Below are positions 21,851 through 33,440 of a DNA stretch of 64,000 nt, piece by piece. The notes under the pieces are model-generated. The model saw nothing but the letters and a program-made list of their open reading frames with translations. It was not told where the DNA came from and did not search any database. The stretch lies in the NCBI GenBank assembly GCA_028571685.1, contig CM053140.1:22053501-22117500 (forward strand), written 5' to 3'. The first letter of the stretch is position 1; each line of letters starts with the position of its first letter. The DNA comes from Heterohyrax brucei. Its lineage: Eukaryota; Chordata; Mammalia; Hyracoidea; Procaviidae. The translations under genes were made by a program, and so were the position numbers.

Positions 21851-22053
21851 AACTGCTGAGAAAATGGGAGGTTTGCACTTGAAGAAGAACTCAGAGGGAA
21901 AAAGTGGCTGACTTGCTTTTGAAATTTCCAAGCAGTAGTTTGCTGTTGGAAGCCTTCCAGCAGGAAAAGTCAGAGCCCATTGCAAGACAGCCCCTTGCAG
22001 GACTGGGAGTTATAGGGAGCCAGTGAACAGACAGCTTGGTCAGCTCCCTTAAG
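21851..22053 (+). pseudogene. Exon-like segment of unrecognised gene, broken copy (block A)
   Basis: It begins after acceptor 'cttgttttgcag' and pairs with the open copy at 57,672-57,884. Compared with that copy it lost bases near its start, shifted frame, and its donor position reads 'cttaag|ctgatt' (no GT). I do not recognise the gene. Confidence 0.5.
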
Positions 22054-22526
22054 CTGATTGTCCAGGTTGAGTCAATGAGTGCAAGTGGGGGAAGAGCAGG
22101 AACCAAGTGACAGTCTGTTTGGGCAAGTTCCATTGGCACCGTGGGTCCTAGCCTGCAGGGCCAGGGATAAGAGGGAGAAGCAGGGTGGCTACTGAGAAGG
22201 AAGGCAACTGTGTGTGACTTAGCCCAAGAGGGCTGGGGATGAGAGTGTGGGAAGGAGCTGTCCGAAGTGCCTGCCAGTAAGTGTGAACTCAAGAGCCTGG
22301 GTCTGCTACCCCTTGTCAGTTAGATTGGAAGGGCATGGAAGGGCAGGGATGAGCCCACTAGAACCCACCCAGATAAAGAGAAAGGTGTCTGAAAGAGCTG
22401 AGAAAGCTGGTGTAGACTGCTACAAGCTGATGGCGCCCTGCGGACTGGATTTGAAACCCCAACCAACATTTTTTCTTTGCCTTTATCTTGCTAACCTGAA
22501 ACTTCTGTCTGAGCCATGTTTTTCAG

Positions 22527-22890
22527 GAAATCACAGCAGATGGTGGCTCCATCCACAACACGTGCCCAACCTACAACCTCTCAGCATGCCCAGATTCAGA
22601 TCCTGGCCTACACTGACACAGGACCAATTTATCACCAGAAAGGAAGTGCTTCCCAGCCAGTCCTTTCACCAGAGACCATCCCAGAAGCCATGACAGAAGA
22701 GGATGCCACTTCTGCACCTCCACATTTGGACATGCAGCAGGGGAGCTAAGGGCAGAGAACTCTACTACCAAACCCGACCCCTGGACACCACTGGAAATAA
22801 AAAGCTTTTGAGCCCCGTGGGACAGTGAACACATGGTGTTAAGGCTGCTAGACTCGTGTTACTCCTTATCTACACAGACAATAAACTTGA
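22527..22890 (+). pseudogene. Terminal exon-like segment with poly(A) signal (block A)
   Basis: It starts after a pyrimidine tract and acceptor 'tgtttttcag' at 22,526. A frame reads 'KSQQMVAPSTTRAQPTTSQH', then 'AQIQILAYTDTGPIYHQKGS', and ends '...PPHLDMQQGS' with a stop near 22,749. AATAAA follows at 22,880-22,885. Copy B (58,408-58,763) is in another frame. Product unknown; could be the last exon of the same gene as 21,851-22,053. Confidence 0.4.
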
Positions 22891-23220
22891 AACTTTCTGT
22901 TACCCTTGCAATTCGTGTCCCTCTTATTTCAGTCAGCTAATAAGACAGGACAAGAACCCAAACACGGTCCTGTTAGAGAGACAGATGTTCAGCATTCTAA
23001 CCAGATCACATTCTTCAAGACCAGAGAACATGCTCATCACCTCAGTACTGATTTGACAGGGACGGCCAATTTGAACACTGGCTATCGCAGTCAAGGGAAG
23101 AGAAAGTCACCAGGAGGCTGGCTGACAGGCTTTCATGAATGTGCCTACATTAAATGAAGGAGACAAGGGTGGGTGCCCAGTAAAGAAATTCTTCCTCCCT
23201 GATGAGGCTGGAAAACTGAG
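22891..23220. other. Unassigned sequence, shared by both blocks
   Basis: Aligned with about 58,765-59,055. Short frames end in '...RKSPGGWLTGF' in both copies, which I cannot assign. Confidence 0.35.
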
Positions 23221-23660
23221 TGTTACTGGACAAAACTCCAGGTTCTCTGTATCTACCCTAAATAGCCAATCTCTGAGACACGTTATAGGGTGGATGATGA
23301 AAGTTTATTACCGTGTCCTGTCGGACACAGGGAGCAGGAAAATAATTGTCCACCAAGGTCCTGCTCAAATTTTGTCAGGCAAGGTAGAAGTATTTAAAGG
23401 GAGAGGGGGTTCCATGCAAAATGTAAATAGAGGTACTGGGGCTGGTGCCAGGGAAACAATCGGTTGAAAAGGGGTATCCGATGGTGGGGCTCAGAGGTCC
23501 TTTGAAGATACATATCAGGAATAGGAATCCGGAAGGCTTTCGTCAGAGGTCCCAGCTGTGGCCTGGGTCTTTCGCTGGCTCCTCCGTCTGTTTTCATGTG
23601 GCTAAAAAGCTCTGAAAAACTACAGGCATTATTTCCACAGCTCCTGTCAGCGACTTCCTG
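23221..23660 (-). mobile_element. Candidate LTR fossil, antisense
   Basis: The reverse complement has an LTR-like order: a 'tttaaatact' TATA-like site, an AATAAA (plus strand 'tttatta' near 23,308), and an end '...gttttgtccagtaaca'. Present in both blocks (59,056-59,465), so older than the duplication. Family not identified. Confidence 0.35.
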
Positions 23661-26600
23661 CCAGGGCCAGGAATTTTTAAGACAGGAGAAATAACAAGCT
23701 AAGCTTACAGAGAAAATTTAATCTTTGCTGCCTATCTCAACTTCCTTTTTTAAAATCGGGGTGTCTAAACCTTATCTCCTATTTCAAGAGGATGGGGGAA
23801 GAGATTGATAGAATTTCTTGATTCATTTCGGAGTGTTATCAGGGTTTTCTGAAGACCCTCAAGGATCCTTATCAACCTGCAAAAAAGAATCATCTAGGCA
23901 GACGTGGCAGGCCCATATGGCTTGATGGGAAACTGAGTGTACAGCTGCGCTGGGCAGTGGCACAGTGTACAGGACTCCTGTCGCTGCACCACCGATGGAG
24001 CAGGGGCTGCATTTTTGTAGTCTGTCTCCACCAGGGTACAGCTGGGGACAACAACTCAGTGATGGGATCTGACATCTTGCCTTCTTTGTCAGGAGGCTGC
24101 TTGTCCTTTGTTTCAGTGCTCACGCAGACTTCAAAATGGTTCTTCCCAAAGGGGCCTCCGGGCCTGGCAACAGGACTTAGTATGCGGTGTCCCATGGGAG
24201 CAGTTTCTTGCTCCCTTGGTTTGGTTCCCTGATGCTGATTCTAGTTCTCTTGTGCCCCCACTGGAAGGACATCTAGTGGTCACTTCTACTGCATCTATGC
24301 GTGCCTCTAACTTGTGTTGAAACAGCTTCTCTGAAGAAGTAACTTGAGAGATAATGAAGCAACTCATCCCTGTGAGTGGGCAGTGAATGAGTTGCTTATC
24401 GCTCCAGAATGTCCCAGGGTGTGGTTAGGCCGGCCCTGTCTCAGTCTCCCCTAGGAGATTCCATATTCGTAATTCTTGAAGGAAATACCATGGAGGTCTC
24501 TTCTGTTTCTGCTTCATGCAGAACAGGGATGCAGGCCTACCCATCACGGTAGAAATCCCTTGCTGACTGTGCCAGGGATCTCTGCGGGCCAGGATGGTCA
24601 CGAGCAGACATTCCTTAGAACCCAGGCATCATCATTCCCTTTACTAGGAAGGGTTCTAACCTGAAAGAAACTAACTAAACAAGGAGTTTAAAGACACAAG
24701 GCCTGAAAACAGACAGAGTAAAATCCAAGTAATTGATGGGAGATGTACCAGTGAACAAAAGTTGGGGACATTTAGCTGTTAGGAATTTCTTTCTGACTCA
24801 TCAGTTCAGGTTTTAGTAATGACAGTCAGGAGGGTCTTCAGCGCTACAGATTTTCTATTTCATAAATGTTAATACAAAATGTGAAGAGTAGCAAGTCTTC
24901 CACGATTCCATTTGAATGGCTCCTGTGAAAGCTTGCCTAAAAGACAGCCTTGAAGATTTCTTTGCCATTGTCTTTACACCTCAGCGCTCCTTGGATGTCT
25001 CCTTGTGAGTCTACCTCCAGCTGGGTCACACCCTGACTGCTCCAGAACAAGGAAAAGTGACCCATCAATCATTAACACTTGGACTTACTGGACATCCTAG
25101 GTGGGGGCCATTGCAGGCTCCTTCAACTCCTGGTGCTGGTTTTTCACAGGATAACAACATTTGGTTCCTCACCAGGTTATTAAGCAAGAGACAGCAATCT
25201 TCTCATGAGTCTCATTGCCGTAGTGAGCAGTCTCAAAGTACCACAACATTTTACGCCAAGGCCTTCTTTCAACGTTTAGGTGTGTAAAACCAGGGAGGAT
25301 GAGTTTTATGATGTCTTAATACAATCAGAATGCAGACTAAGAATATAACTATTCCTTGCAGTAGTCATCTATTTCATGGACATAATTTTTGATGGTAACT
25401 AACTAAACATCTGGCGTTGGGAATGTTGTTACAATAATGTGAAAAAATAGCTCAATGTCTACTTTTAATGGGCAGATGACAATCCTGGGATGACAAGAAA
25501 ACTGAGGCTTTTTAGTAATCTCATGTCAGCTTGGCTTATGAGGTCAGTGAGCACTGTTTCTAGCTTCCATCCCATGAGGACCTCAGTTTGTTGTCTTATA
25601 CTCATTTGTTGTCTTATACTCACTGACGGCCTTCTCAAAGAGTTTGTCAGTTCAACTATACCATAAGTAGGAATAAAAGCTCTTGGAAATGATTAATGCT
25701 AGCCTGTGTGGCGGACCATGACACCTCTTCTGACTCAACATTACCTTTGCCAAATTTACCAGCATCATTCCTATGAATAGCTAATGGTCATCTTAAAGTT
25801 CCCGAAGCACATCGTAAACATATTCACAAGCAATCTGAAGAAGAGCAATTTGATAAATTCACTCAGTTAGAAAGGAATCTAAATTAGTACAGTTGGATTT
25901 AACACACGCACACATGAATCTATAATCAGCACACAAAGTGTGTTTAGAGAAAACTGAAGTTACAGAAACACTTGTGACAAGTTTTCAGTACAGAATGAAT
26001 GATTATCAAGGTAACAGCACAGACCTCCCCTGCTGGAAGGCTTCAAATACTCCCTTTAAAATATGCTATATGTCCCTTTGAGGACACGCTGCCTCTCCTT
26101 GGTTTGCCTCCTAACAGTCATGGGTCACTGTCTCAGAAGCAGAAATGGAAAATAAGATGCAATGGAGTCTGAGCCATGGGGTATTCAGGAATCAGTTTTG
26201 TTTTTTCCCAAGCTTACCGTTCCAAAGGATAGAAAAAGGCTGTAGCCTCTCTGGGTTACCCCAATCTTCACGAAAGCCAGAAATCAAGATTCCAGAAAAA
26301 CTATGTCTACCTTTCTCATGGTGTCCTCTTTTGGATCAAGCTCTCACCATACAATCTTGGATCCAAAAAGTTTAAGAAATGGTCATTGAACGCCATGTGT
26401 TTTCAAAGATATTAGGTAACTTACAGTGAAGAAGGAAGCCTAACAGAAACACTAACTATACCATTAGGCCAGCAGTCTGAAATAACTAATGAACCTATGA
26501 CCCTAAGGTCCTTGAATGAGGAAACAAATCTCAGGAGGGGGTTGTTCCTGCTGAAGCACTATCAGTACCTGTTTCTCATTACCTCCGTAACAACTGTATT

Positions 26601-26915
26601 CTGTAAAACCTCAGATTTCATAGTAATCCAAATACAGCAACATTTATGTACTAAGGCACAAAGGGCTCCTTCGTAGAGCAGGAAATGTAATGTTATTCTG
26701 CTTTGTAAAATCACAGCTCAAACTTCAGTCATTTTTCTGATTACAATATTTAGAAAAAACTTTGCTGTATTTCACAACAGGAATTCTTGATTTGAGAATT
26801 AAAATACCTAAACCCATTAGTTAAATAACTTAGGAAAAGGGAAAATGGTTTCTTATAGCTAGAAAGTAGGACCTTAAAATATCAACAATATTCCCATATA
26901 AAACCCAAGTGGGTT
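23661..26915. other. Unassigned 3.2 kb, shared by both blocks to the end of block A
   Basis: Colinear with about 59,465-63,075. It may be the internal part of an old antisense retroelement attached to the LTR-like piece before it, but no hallmark domain was recognised on either strand. Homology with block B fades after 'caatattcccat' at about 26,905. Confidence 0.4.
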
Positions 26916-27304
26916 TCTCTGTGGCACGGAAAGCAAAAGTATATAAAGCTAAATTATGACAAATGTCTATTAACTCAATTTAATAACAGCAATTTACCTA
27001 AAAGTTTTGGACATTATGTTAAGCCTGTAATTGAAACAGTTTCTGTCAAGAGTCCCAAGTTTTCATTCAACTTGTACTATGTCTCACAGTTTGACCAGTC
27101 TAATTTTAACCCATAAAGGTTCTATCAACTGGCTTTGGAAACCACAAAGTCTCTCTGGTCAGCTGACTAATTCTCCTCCTGAGGGTGACACATCTTTACA
27201 GGACATTTCAGACGTGTCTCAAGGTTCCTCTAACAAAACAAGACAAAATTTCTTTACACTTATTTCACAATTTGGATTCACTCAGCTTCAGATACTTATA
27301 ATCC
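26916..27304. other. Unassigned sequence after block A
   Basis: Nothing recognised. A frame at 27,031-27,333 resembles no family known to me and runs into an AfroSINE. Confidence 0.35.
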
Positions 27305-27458
27305 ATTGCGATCCAATCAATTCTAACTCATAGCAACCCTAAAGGACAGAGTCGAACTGCTCCATAGAGTTTCTAAGGAGCACCTGGTGGATTACAACTG
27401 CCCACCTCCTGTTTAGCAGATGTAGCACTTAACCACCATGCCACTAGGGTTTCCTCGG
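27305..27458 (-). mobile_element. AfroSINE, antisense
   Basis: The plus strand reads 'aattctaactcatagcaacc', 'ctaaggagcacctggtggat' and 'aaccaccatgccactagggt', a clear reversed AfroSINE. Confidence 0.85.
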
Positions 27459-27834
27459 ATCATTGTCGCCAGTAGCCATTCTTCTTCTTATCTGTCTTAA
27501 AACTGCCTCCACCTAGGTGGAGGGTCTTTTAGAAGCTGTTCTGGAGCTATATATACCACCTTAGAGGCTAGAAAACAGGGAGAGGTGATCTTGTCCTGCC
27601 CTCATTCCTTTCACTCATAAAAAAGACACATGTTTCAGTTGACCAACCTGTTCTCAAGGACAAAAGATACTTCATTTCCCTTTTACTGTTAGGGAACTAC
27701 TACTTGGATTTTCACACATACATACATTTTTCCTTGTCTGGGACCTACAACCAAGGTCTGTAAGTTAGGCTTTTCAGCTCAGTGACAGTTCTTTTCCGAT
27801 GTACTCAAAATTTTGCTTTCTTTTACATCTCAAG
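27459..27834. other. Unassigned sequence between two AfroSINEs
   Basis: No gene or repeat recognised. Confidence 0.3.
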
Positions 27835-28000
27835 TGGAAACCCTGGTAACATAGTGGGTTAAGTCCTACATCTGCTAACCAAAACATCAGCAGTTCAAAT
27901 CAGACAGGGGCTCCTTGAAAACTCTCTGGGGCCATTCTGCTGACCTCTAGGGCTGCCATGAGTTGGACCTAATTCGACGACAGTGGGTTTTTACACATCT
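27835..28000 (+). mobile_element. AfroSINE
   Basis: 'tggaaaccctggtaacatag', 'tctgctaaccaaaacatcag' and 'gagttggacctaattcgacg' mark a full-length but diverged AfroSINE. Confidence 0.85.
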
Positions 28001-28639
28001 CAGCTTAGCCAAGACACCCCACACCTTGATTAGGAGGATTTAGGCATCAGAGATTTCTCCCACATGTAGAAACAGTTGTCAGTCTCAAAGAATTTAAACT
28101 AGAAATATCCTCAAATCATTCTGGCTCAGGGGACTCTGCTACAGGTAAAGCCTATCCTGGCCATGACTTGACAAGACGGGGAAGTCTGAACAAGACATTG
28201 AAGGCAAAGAGACTCAAGAAACACTTAACAGAAAAACATTTCTTCACAAAAACAGAGACAGGGAATACAACAATAGTTAGAAAAACAAGTCCAGGGTTAA
28301 ATGGGCCAAAGTTGCCAGCCAAGGTCAAACTTTCAAAGTTTTCCACACTCAACAAACACTCTGCCTAGATGACTAAAACAATCTTTCAAAAACTTTTCAC
28401 AGAAGGGTCTCTGCAACTGAATATAAACTTGACCAAAATACTGAGTGGCTGAAAAAACAGGTTTTTGGACAGAAGGCCAGCAGGAAAAGTAAAGCTGGTT
28501 GGGCAGTAAAAGGTTAAAAGAAGGCTCCTGGCTCTAGGACTGAACAGCACGACGACATGAAAACAGGAATTGACAGACCATCAAACGTGATGCTTCCATA
28601 AACACATGCAGTGCTGGAAGGCGAGGCCTCACCTGTCAA
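28001..28639. other. Unassigned sequence
   Basis: A lysine-rich frame lies at 28,168-28,368, but it has no recognised motif and no counterpart in block B. I see no support for a gene. Confidence 0.3.
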
Positions 28640-28795
28640 TACTAAGGACACTGGAAGACTGCTACCTGGCCAACCAACTACAAGTAGTCCTTTCTTGGAC
28701 CCATTTCAAAGAAAGGTGATCAAACACAACACAGAAACTGCTGAAAAATATCAGTGATATCAAATACAAGGAAAATCTGGCTGAAGATCATTGTG
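28640..28795 (+). mobile_element. RTE1 LINE fragment
   Basis: 'gctacctggccaaccaacta', 'aaagaaaggtgatcaaacac' and 'ctggctgaagatcattg' match the RTE1 stretch just before the RT core. Confidence 0.65.
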
Positions 28796-30490
28796 CTGTG
28801 ATCAGTGCCTTTTGTGTGAGGCTTCTCTAGCCATGGCCTTCTAACTCCTACACATGTGATCAGGCAGGACAGTGTGACAGTGCGGTCCAGGCTGACAAAG
28901 AGTACTGGTCCCTATCTCCTTAAGTGACAGCTAATTACAGAGCAGTGAGGGAGATGCGGTCACCCGCACAGAAGCATGGCCTTGAGCTGACAGAGCATTC
29001 TTTGGGCCCAGATCACTGTGCTGGAAAGCTCTTGGAAGCAGGTACTAGAGAGAGAACAAGCTGGGAACCAGTGGCAGGAGAGACCTCACAGCAGGAGAGA
29101 TCATGCTGGGCTTCCCAGTCCACAAGACACAAAGCTGAGGGCCTGTGATCAGTGGCTGATAGACAGGGAGAGACCTGCCTCCAGGACAGGACAGTCTTTG
29201 GGGAAACACACAAGGGAAATCCTATGGAAAACGTGGCCTCTCTTTTTGAATCAAGAGCTGGGAGTAACACAGACAGCCTGAGGTCCTCCGTAACTAGTGT
29301 GACCAAAACTATCAACAAGCAATCAAGGATAAAAAGATCAAAGCATTACCAACATCCTGGGACACTTAGGTAAGTCCCTCCAAATTATGTAAATTTCTTC
29401 AAGGTTGTTTTTCAGAAGAAACCAGAAGGAAGCAACTCTGAAGACATGCACAGAAATTCCCATTTCGACAGCTACATGTCCTTCCACTGGGAGCACCAAA
29501 TACATGTAGTCAGGAACCGGGAACTGAACCAAAGAACCAAGAGACTCCATGCACAACACCCCATAATGAGTCTGCTACCAGTCCCAGAAAGCCTCAGAGA
29601 AAGGAACTCCCTAGATCCTGTCACTGATTTGACCCTAAGTGACCTGGTTCAAGTTCAGCAAATCAGAGTTGCAACTTTGGTCTCCTGATCAGTAGACAAC
29701 TGGGCTCCTCCTCCCACAGGCACCAGGGTGCAACCTTCACACCAGAAAAATTTATTAAGTCCAAGTACTTACAGACAGAGAATGGGTCAGTCTCTGTGAC
29801 CAGCAAAGAGCTGGTAAATAGCTTGTAGTGTTCCTTGCATTCGTAAGGGTAAAAGGTGGTGTAGGAAATAGCCTTTGGTTTCAGTTTAAGGGTCATGCAT
29901 CAGCAACTCCATGATTGGTTCTCTCCTGAAGGATAAAATAATGGTATGGAGATTGGATAAAAAAAGGGGCTAGATCCTTTCTAGATCATCCTCCTGAGGA
30001 GGTAGGTACCCACAGGTAGCCACAGCTCAAACTGCCAGGAGGAAATGTTACATCTACAATTACTGTTCTGAAACACTGATTGGGAGTTTAGTGAGGATAT
30101 GATGAGGTGGTCTGTGGTGGCCATCAGGTTCCCCAGCTACCCTTGTCATTTCCCCCTTGAGGAGACATGGGCCTGAAATCTTGAAAGGAACGTGGGAAGT
30201 CGACTCGCTCTGGCTACTTCCTGCTGTTTGGCATTATAGTCCTGCCTACCTGTCAAACCCATGTTCCTGAAATACCATCTTGAAAACGTTGAGATGCCTC
30301 ATCTACCTACCACCTACCTGGTGGGCACAGGCTGAGTATTCTTGTAGGACCATGACATTCACTAGGCGTAGTTGTAGCTTGGAGCCGTGTCTTTTATCTA
30401 AGAAGCCAATTTGAAGATGTGCTGTATGTTGTCCTGGATCTGGTCAGATTTACTAACATAAAACAACATTGTTTCTTGAGATATAGGCAG
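28796..30490. other. Unassigned inter-block sequence
   Basis: About 1.7 kb with no recognised gene. Short frames on both strands (for example 29,446-29,688) resemble nothing known to me. An LTR-derived origin is possible for 29,900-30,450 but not shown. Confidence 0.3.
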
Positions 30491-30494
30491 GTGC

Positions 30495-31110
30495 TGCCTC
30501 CAGCTGCTGTGAAAAGGTCGAGGAAATCAGTGTGGGACACTGCCATCTGCTGAGACCATTGGGACGGGGACATGGGTCAGAGCCAAGTTACTCTGGCACA
30601 TCATCATAGGCAAACAGGTAGCCGAGAAGAGTCAAAAAGAGCCCACAGCCATCTTCCAACCTCCTGACACTAGGCTCGCACATAAAAATCATGAAGGATC
30701 TCCACAATCCAAATATTTTAAATTCCATCCATTAGTGTAGGGCCTACAGGTGTGCCACAACAAGTGTATTGTGCACACAAATATGGAACCCACAAATGTG
30801 CCCTTGGATGACAGAAAGAATACCAAACCTACTGATTTTCATTTTAGAACTGAATTCACTGAGGAGAGCTAGCTGAAAACTTTCTGGGGAAGTCTCCCTT
30901 ATATTATGCTCCAGAACTCCTGCCTGGAGAAAAGTTCCATGGACACTGTCCTCGAGGTGCAGAGCTTGGGAGTCACCCCGTATTTCATGGGAAGTGGGTC
31001 CCTACCTTTTCGTGGTGATGCCTTCAATGAACTACCGAAGTTAAATACCAGACGAAGAGTATAACAGTCTTTCTACATGTCTATGTCACGTGAACACTCA
31101 CTAAATCCAG
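30495..31110 (+). pseudogene. Kinase pseudogene copy D (MARK/SMOK-like)
   Basis: It begins in the N lobe ('gtgggacactgccatctgct'; compare 'VGHYHLL'), loses the stretch between the helix C region and the catalytic loop, and continues to the C lobe near 31,110. Catalytic loop reads VHTNMEP (HRD lost), DFG reads DFH. Several frameshifts and stops. It shares the R-to-T change of the HRD and similar N-lobe changes with copy C, so D and C are closest relatives. Its end is joined directly to the intron end of copy C. Confidence 0.8.
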
Positions 31111-31114
31111 TTTT

Positions 31115-32090
31115 CCTTTTGTCACCCCCATGCTCCATTTTAATCACACCACAAGGGTACCTCTTGTCCCAAAGCCCATTAATCCTTGACACAACATTGA
31201 ACATGCTGCAGAGCGACTTAGCATTTCCTGTTGAGGAGGAAATCTATGTGGGGCACCACCAGCTCCTAAGAATCATCAGGAAGCGGACATTTGCCAGAGT
31301 CCAGTTAGCCCAGCACATCAACACTGCCAAGAGGTAGCCCAGAAAAGAGTTAAAAAGAGACAACAGACATCCTTCAACCTCCAGACATGGTACCCAGAGA
31401 TAAAAATCCAGAAGGATCTCAATCATTCAAGAATTTTAATGCTGTTTCAAGTCATAGAGAAAAACCACCTCTTTGGTACAGTGATGGGGTAGGTAAGTAC
31501 AGGCATCTAGTGTGATCATCTGGAGGCTCATCGCTTCATGAGCGGAACAGAGGCCCTGAAAACATTCTGCCTATCAGAGTTGCCCTTACAGGTTTGCCAT
31601 GACAACTGTGTTGTACATACGGGTATCAAACCAGAACAGGTGCTCTTAGATGAGAGAAGGAACATCAAAATTGCTGACACTGCTTTGAGAGCTGAATTCA
31701 CCAATGGGAGCGACCTAAGAACATTCTGTGGCAGAGTTCATTGCAGTGCCTACAGCTCCTACAAGGAGAAAAGTATCATGGACTCCCGTTGGACGTGTGG
31801 AGCCTGGATATCACCATGTACTTCATGCTAAGTGGATCTCGGCATTTCCAGGGACAGATCTTAACTGAGCTATCAAAGCAGGTCCTAGAGGAAGAACATG
31901 ACGTTCCTTTCCACATGTCTACACCGTGTGAATGGTTGTGAAGCCAAATATTCACTGGTGAGACAAGAAAGACAGCCATATCAGAGGACATGCTAGAACT
32001 TCCACACATGAATCTGGATAATGAAGAAAAACAAAAGTGGTATGTGCAATCATTTCCAGACTATGAGGACCCCGATGAATTGAGGCCAAA
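31115..32090 (+). pseudogene. Kinase pseudogene copy C (MARK/SMOK-like)
   Basis: It starts with the last bases of the 5' intron ('ttaatcacaccacaag|gg') and keeps the ATG at 31,204 (MLQSDLAFPVEEEIYVGHHQ). The frame stops after 'AQHINTAKR'. Later pieces read 'VVHTGIKPEQVLLDERRNIK' (HRD is HTG), 'IADTALRAEF' (DFG is DTA) and 'CGRVHCSAY'. Frameshifts separate them. It ends near 32,090 at an antisense RTE1 end, before the UBA. Intron sequence upstream shows it arose by genomic duplication, not retrotransposition. Confidence 0.85.
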
Positions 32091-32091
32091 G

Positions 32092-32405
32092 TGAACACAG
32101 GTCTTCCTGGTCCGTTTTCGTCTGGAAGCTGAGCTGAAACATGTCCACCATGGGTGACTCTGCGGGTGTTTGAATACTGGTGATAAAGCTTGCATCAGTA
32201 CAGCTACATGGAAGTGTCCACAGTACAACAAATGGACTCATGGGTAAATGCCTACTCTGATACAACCTCATTAATAAAACCTGAGAAGCCTGTTCTAAAA
32301 TGCTATTTCTTCCACAATTACATTGTTAGGTACCTTGGAGTCCAAAACGACAGAAAGGGCCACCTAAACTAGAGGCTGTCAGCCACAGTCAAGAACTAGA
32401 TGGTA
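32092..32405 (-). mobile_element. Antisense RTE1 5' end plus L1 scrap, inverted copy of 15,245-15,525
   Basis: The reverse complement matches 15,245-15,525 across the junction of an L1 scrap and the RTE1 5' UTR. The match ends with 'gaactagatggtacctgg' at about 32,405, exactly where block B begins. Confidence 0.75.
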
Positions 32406-32879
32406 CCTGGAGAGGTCTAAAGGGCCTGTGGCCTCCGCCTCCTCCAGTGTGGCTCACTCTGCCCCTAGCTCCCAGCGTGCAGACTGTTTTCTCTACCTCA
32501 CTTGCCCTGACTTTCACGAAGGAACGAACGATACTGAGTTCTCAGCTCCCTCAGGGATTCACACACTAATTTTGGCCAAATAACTCTGTCCATCTCACAT
32601 GGTATCAAATTTGCTTAACCATGGAGATAGCCAAATCTAACTAATTTTTTGAATCTTCACTTCAATAATTTGCAGCCTATCCTGACTTTCAAGTTTTGTT
32701 CCTTGATTAAAGGTATTAGATGTCCCTGGTTTTTCATTATGCATTTAAAACTGCCTCCCATGCTAGACAATAAACCAATGAGCAGACCCTCTGTATACTG
32801 TTTTCTTGTCCTTTCTGGCCTATGACACTGATCACTGAGGACACAAACAGATTATCTCCTGCTGCATAAGCTCTTGCAA

Positions 32880-33045
32880 AATCCTAGTGTTGTAGTGCTT
32901 AAGTGCTACATCTACAAATCAAAAGTTCAGCAGTTCAAATCCACGGGGTGCTACTTGGAGACTCTATGGGGGCAGTTCTACTCTGTTCTGAAAGGACACT
33001 GTGAATCAGAATCAACTCCACAGCAATGAGTTTGGTTGTTTGGGA
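32880..33045 (+). mobile_element. AfroSINE
   Basis: 'ttaagtgctacatctacaaa', 'gttcagcagttcaaatccac', 'gggggcagttctactctgtt' give a diverged but complete SINE. Confidence 0.85.
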
Positions 33046-33187
33046 TGTATACTCTTGAGCAATACTATCCCAGTGAAATTCTCATTGTTCTCTTTCTGCA
33101 CAGGGCAAGAAGGTAGACACTGGCCTTATTTGGTTTTTCAGAACTTAAAATGGGACTAGTGTAACTAAGGAACTCTATTTTGTCTTT

Positions 33188-33335
33188 TGTTGTTACTGTT
33201 AGGTGCCATCAAGTGAGTCTGGACCATACAAACCCTCGGAGAATTCAACAAAACACCGCCCGGTCCTGCACCATCCTCACAGTCGTTAGGCCTGGACTAA
33301 TCATTGCTGCCACTGTGTCACTCTATCGCATTTCT
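33188..33335 (-). mobile_element. RTE1 3' end, antisense
   Basis: 'tgttgttactgttaggtgcc', 'aaaacaccgcccggtcctgc', 'attgctgccactgtgtcac' are the reversed RTE1 terminus. Confidence 0.85.
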
Positions 33336-33440
33336 TTTCTTTGGGCTGTAATTCACTATGTGAAACAGACACAACCAGTCACGGGACACCACCGTTCCAC
33401 TGGACTCATCAGAAACCTACATGATCCATATCTCAGAATG

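Larger units (their letters stand above)
32480..33440. other. Block-B-only segment with SINE and RTE1 end
   Basis: Absent from block A, where 'cccaagtgtgtgaaagctgc' at about 1,210 is continuous. It holds unassigned sequence (32,480-32,875), an AfroSINE and an antisense RTE1 end. Confidence 0.6.

Noticed and set aside
23890-24195. Reverse-strand frame shared by both blocks as a coding exon
   Set aside because: Only a short middle part is kept in block B, ends differ, and no splice sites or family match were seen.
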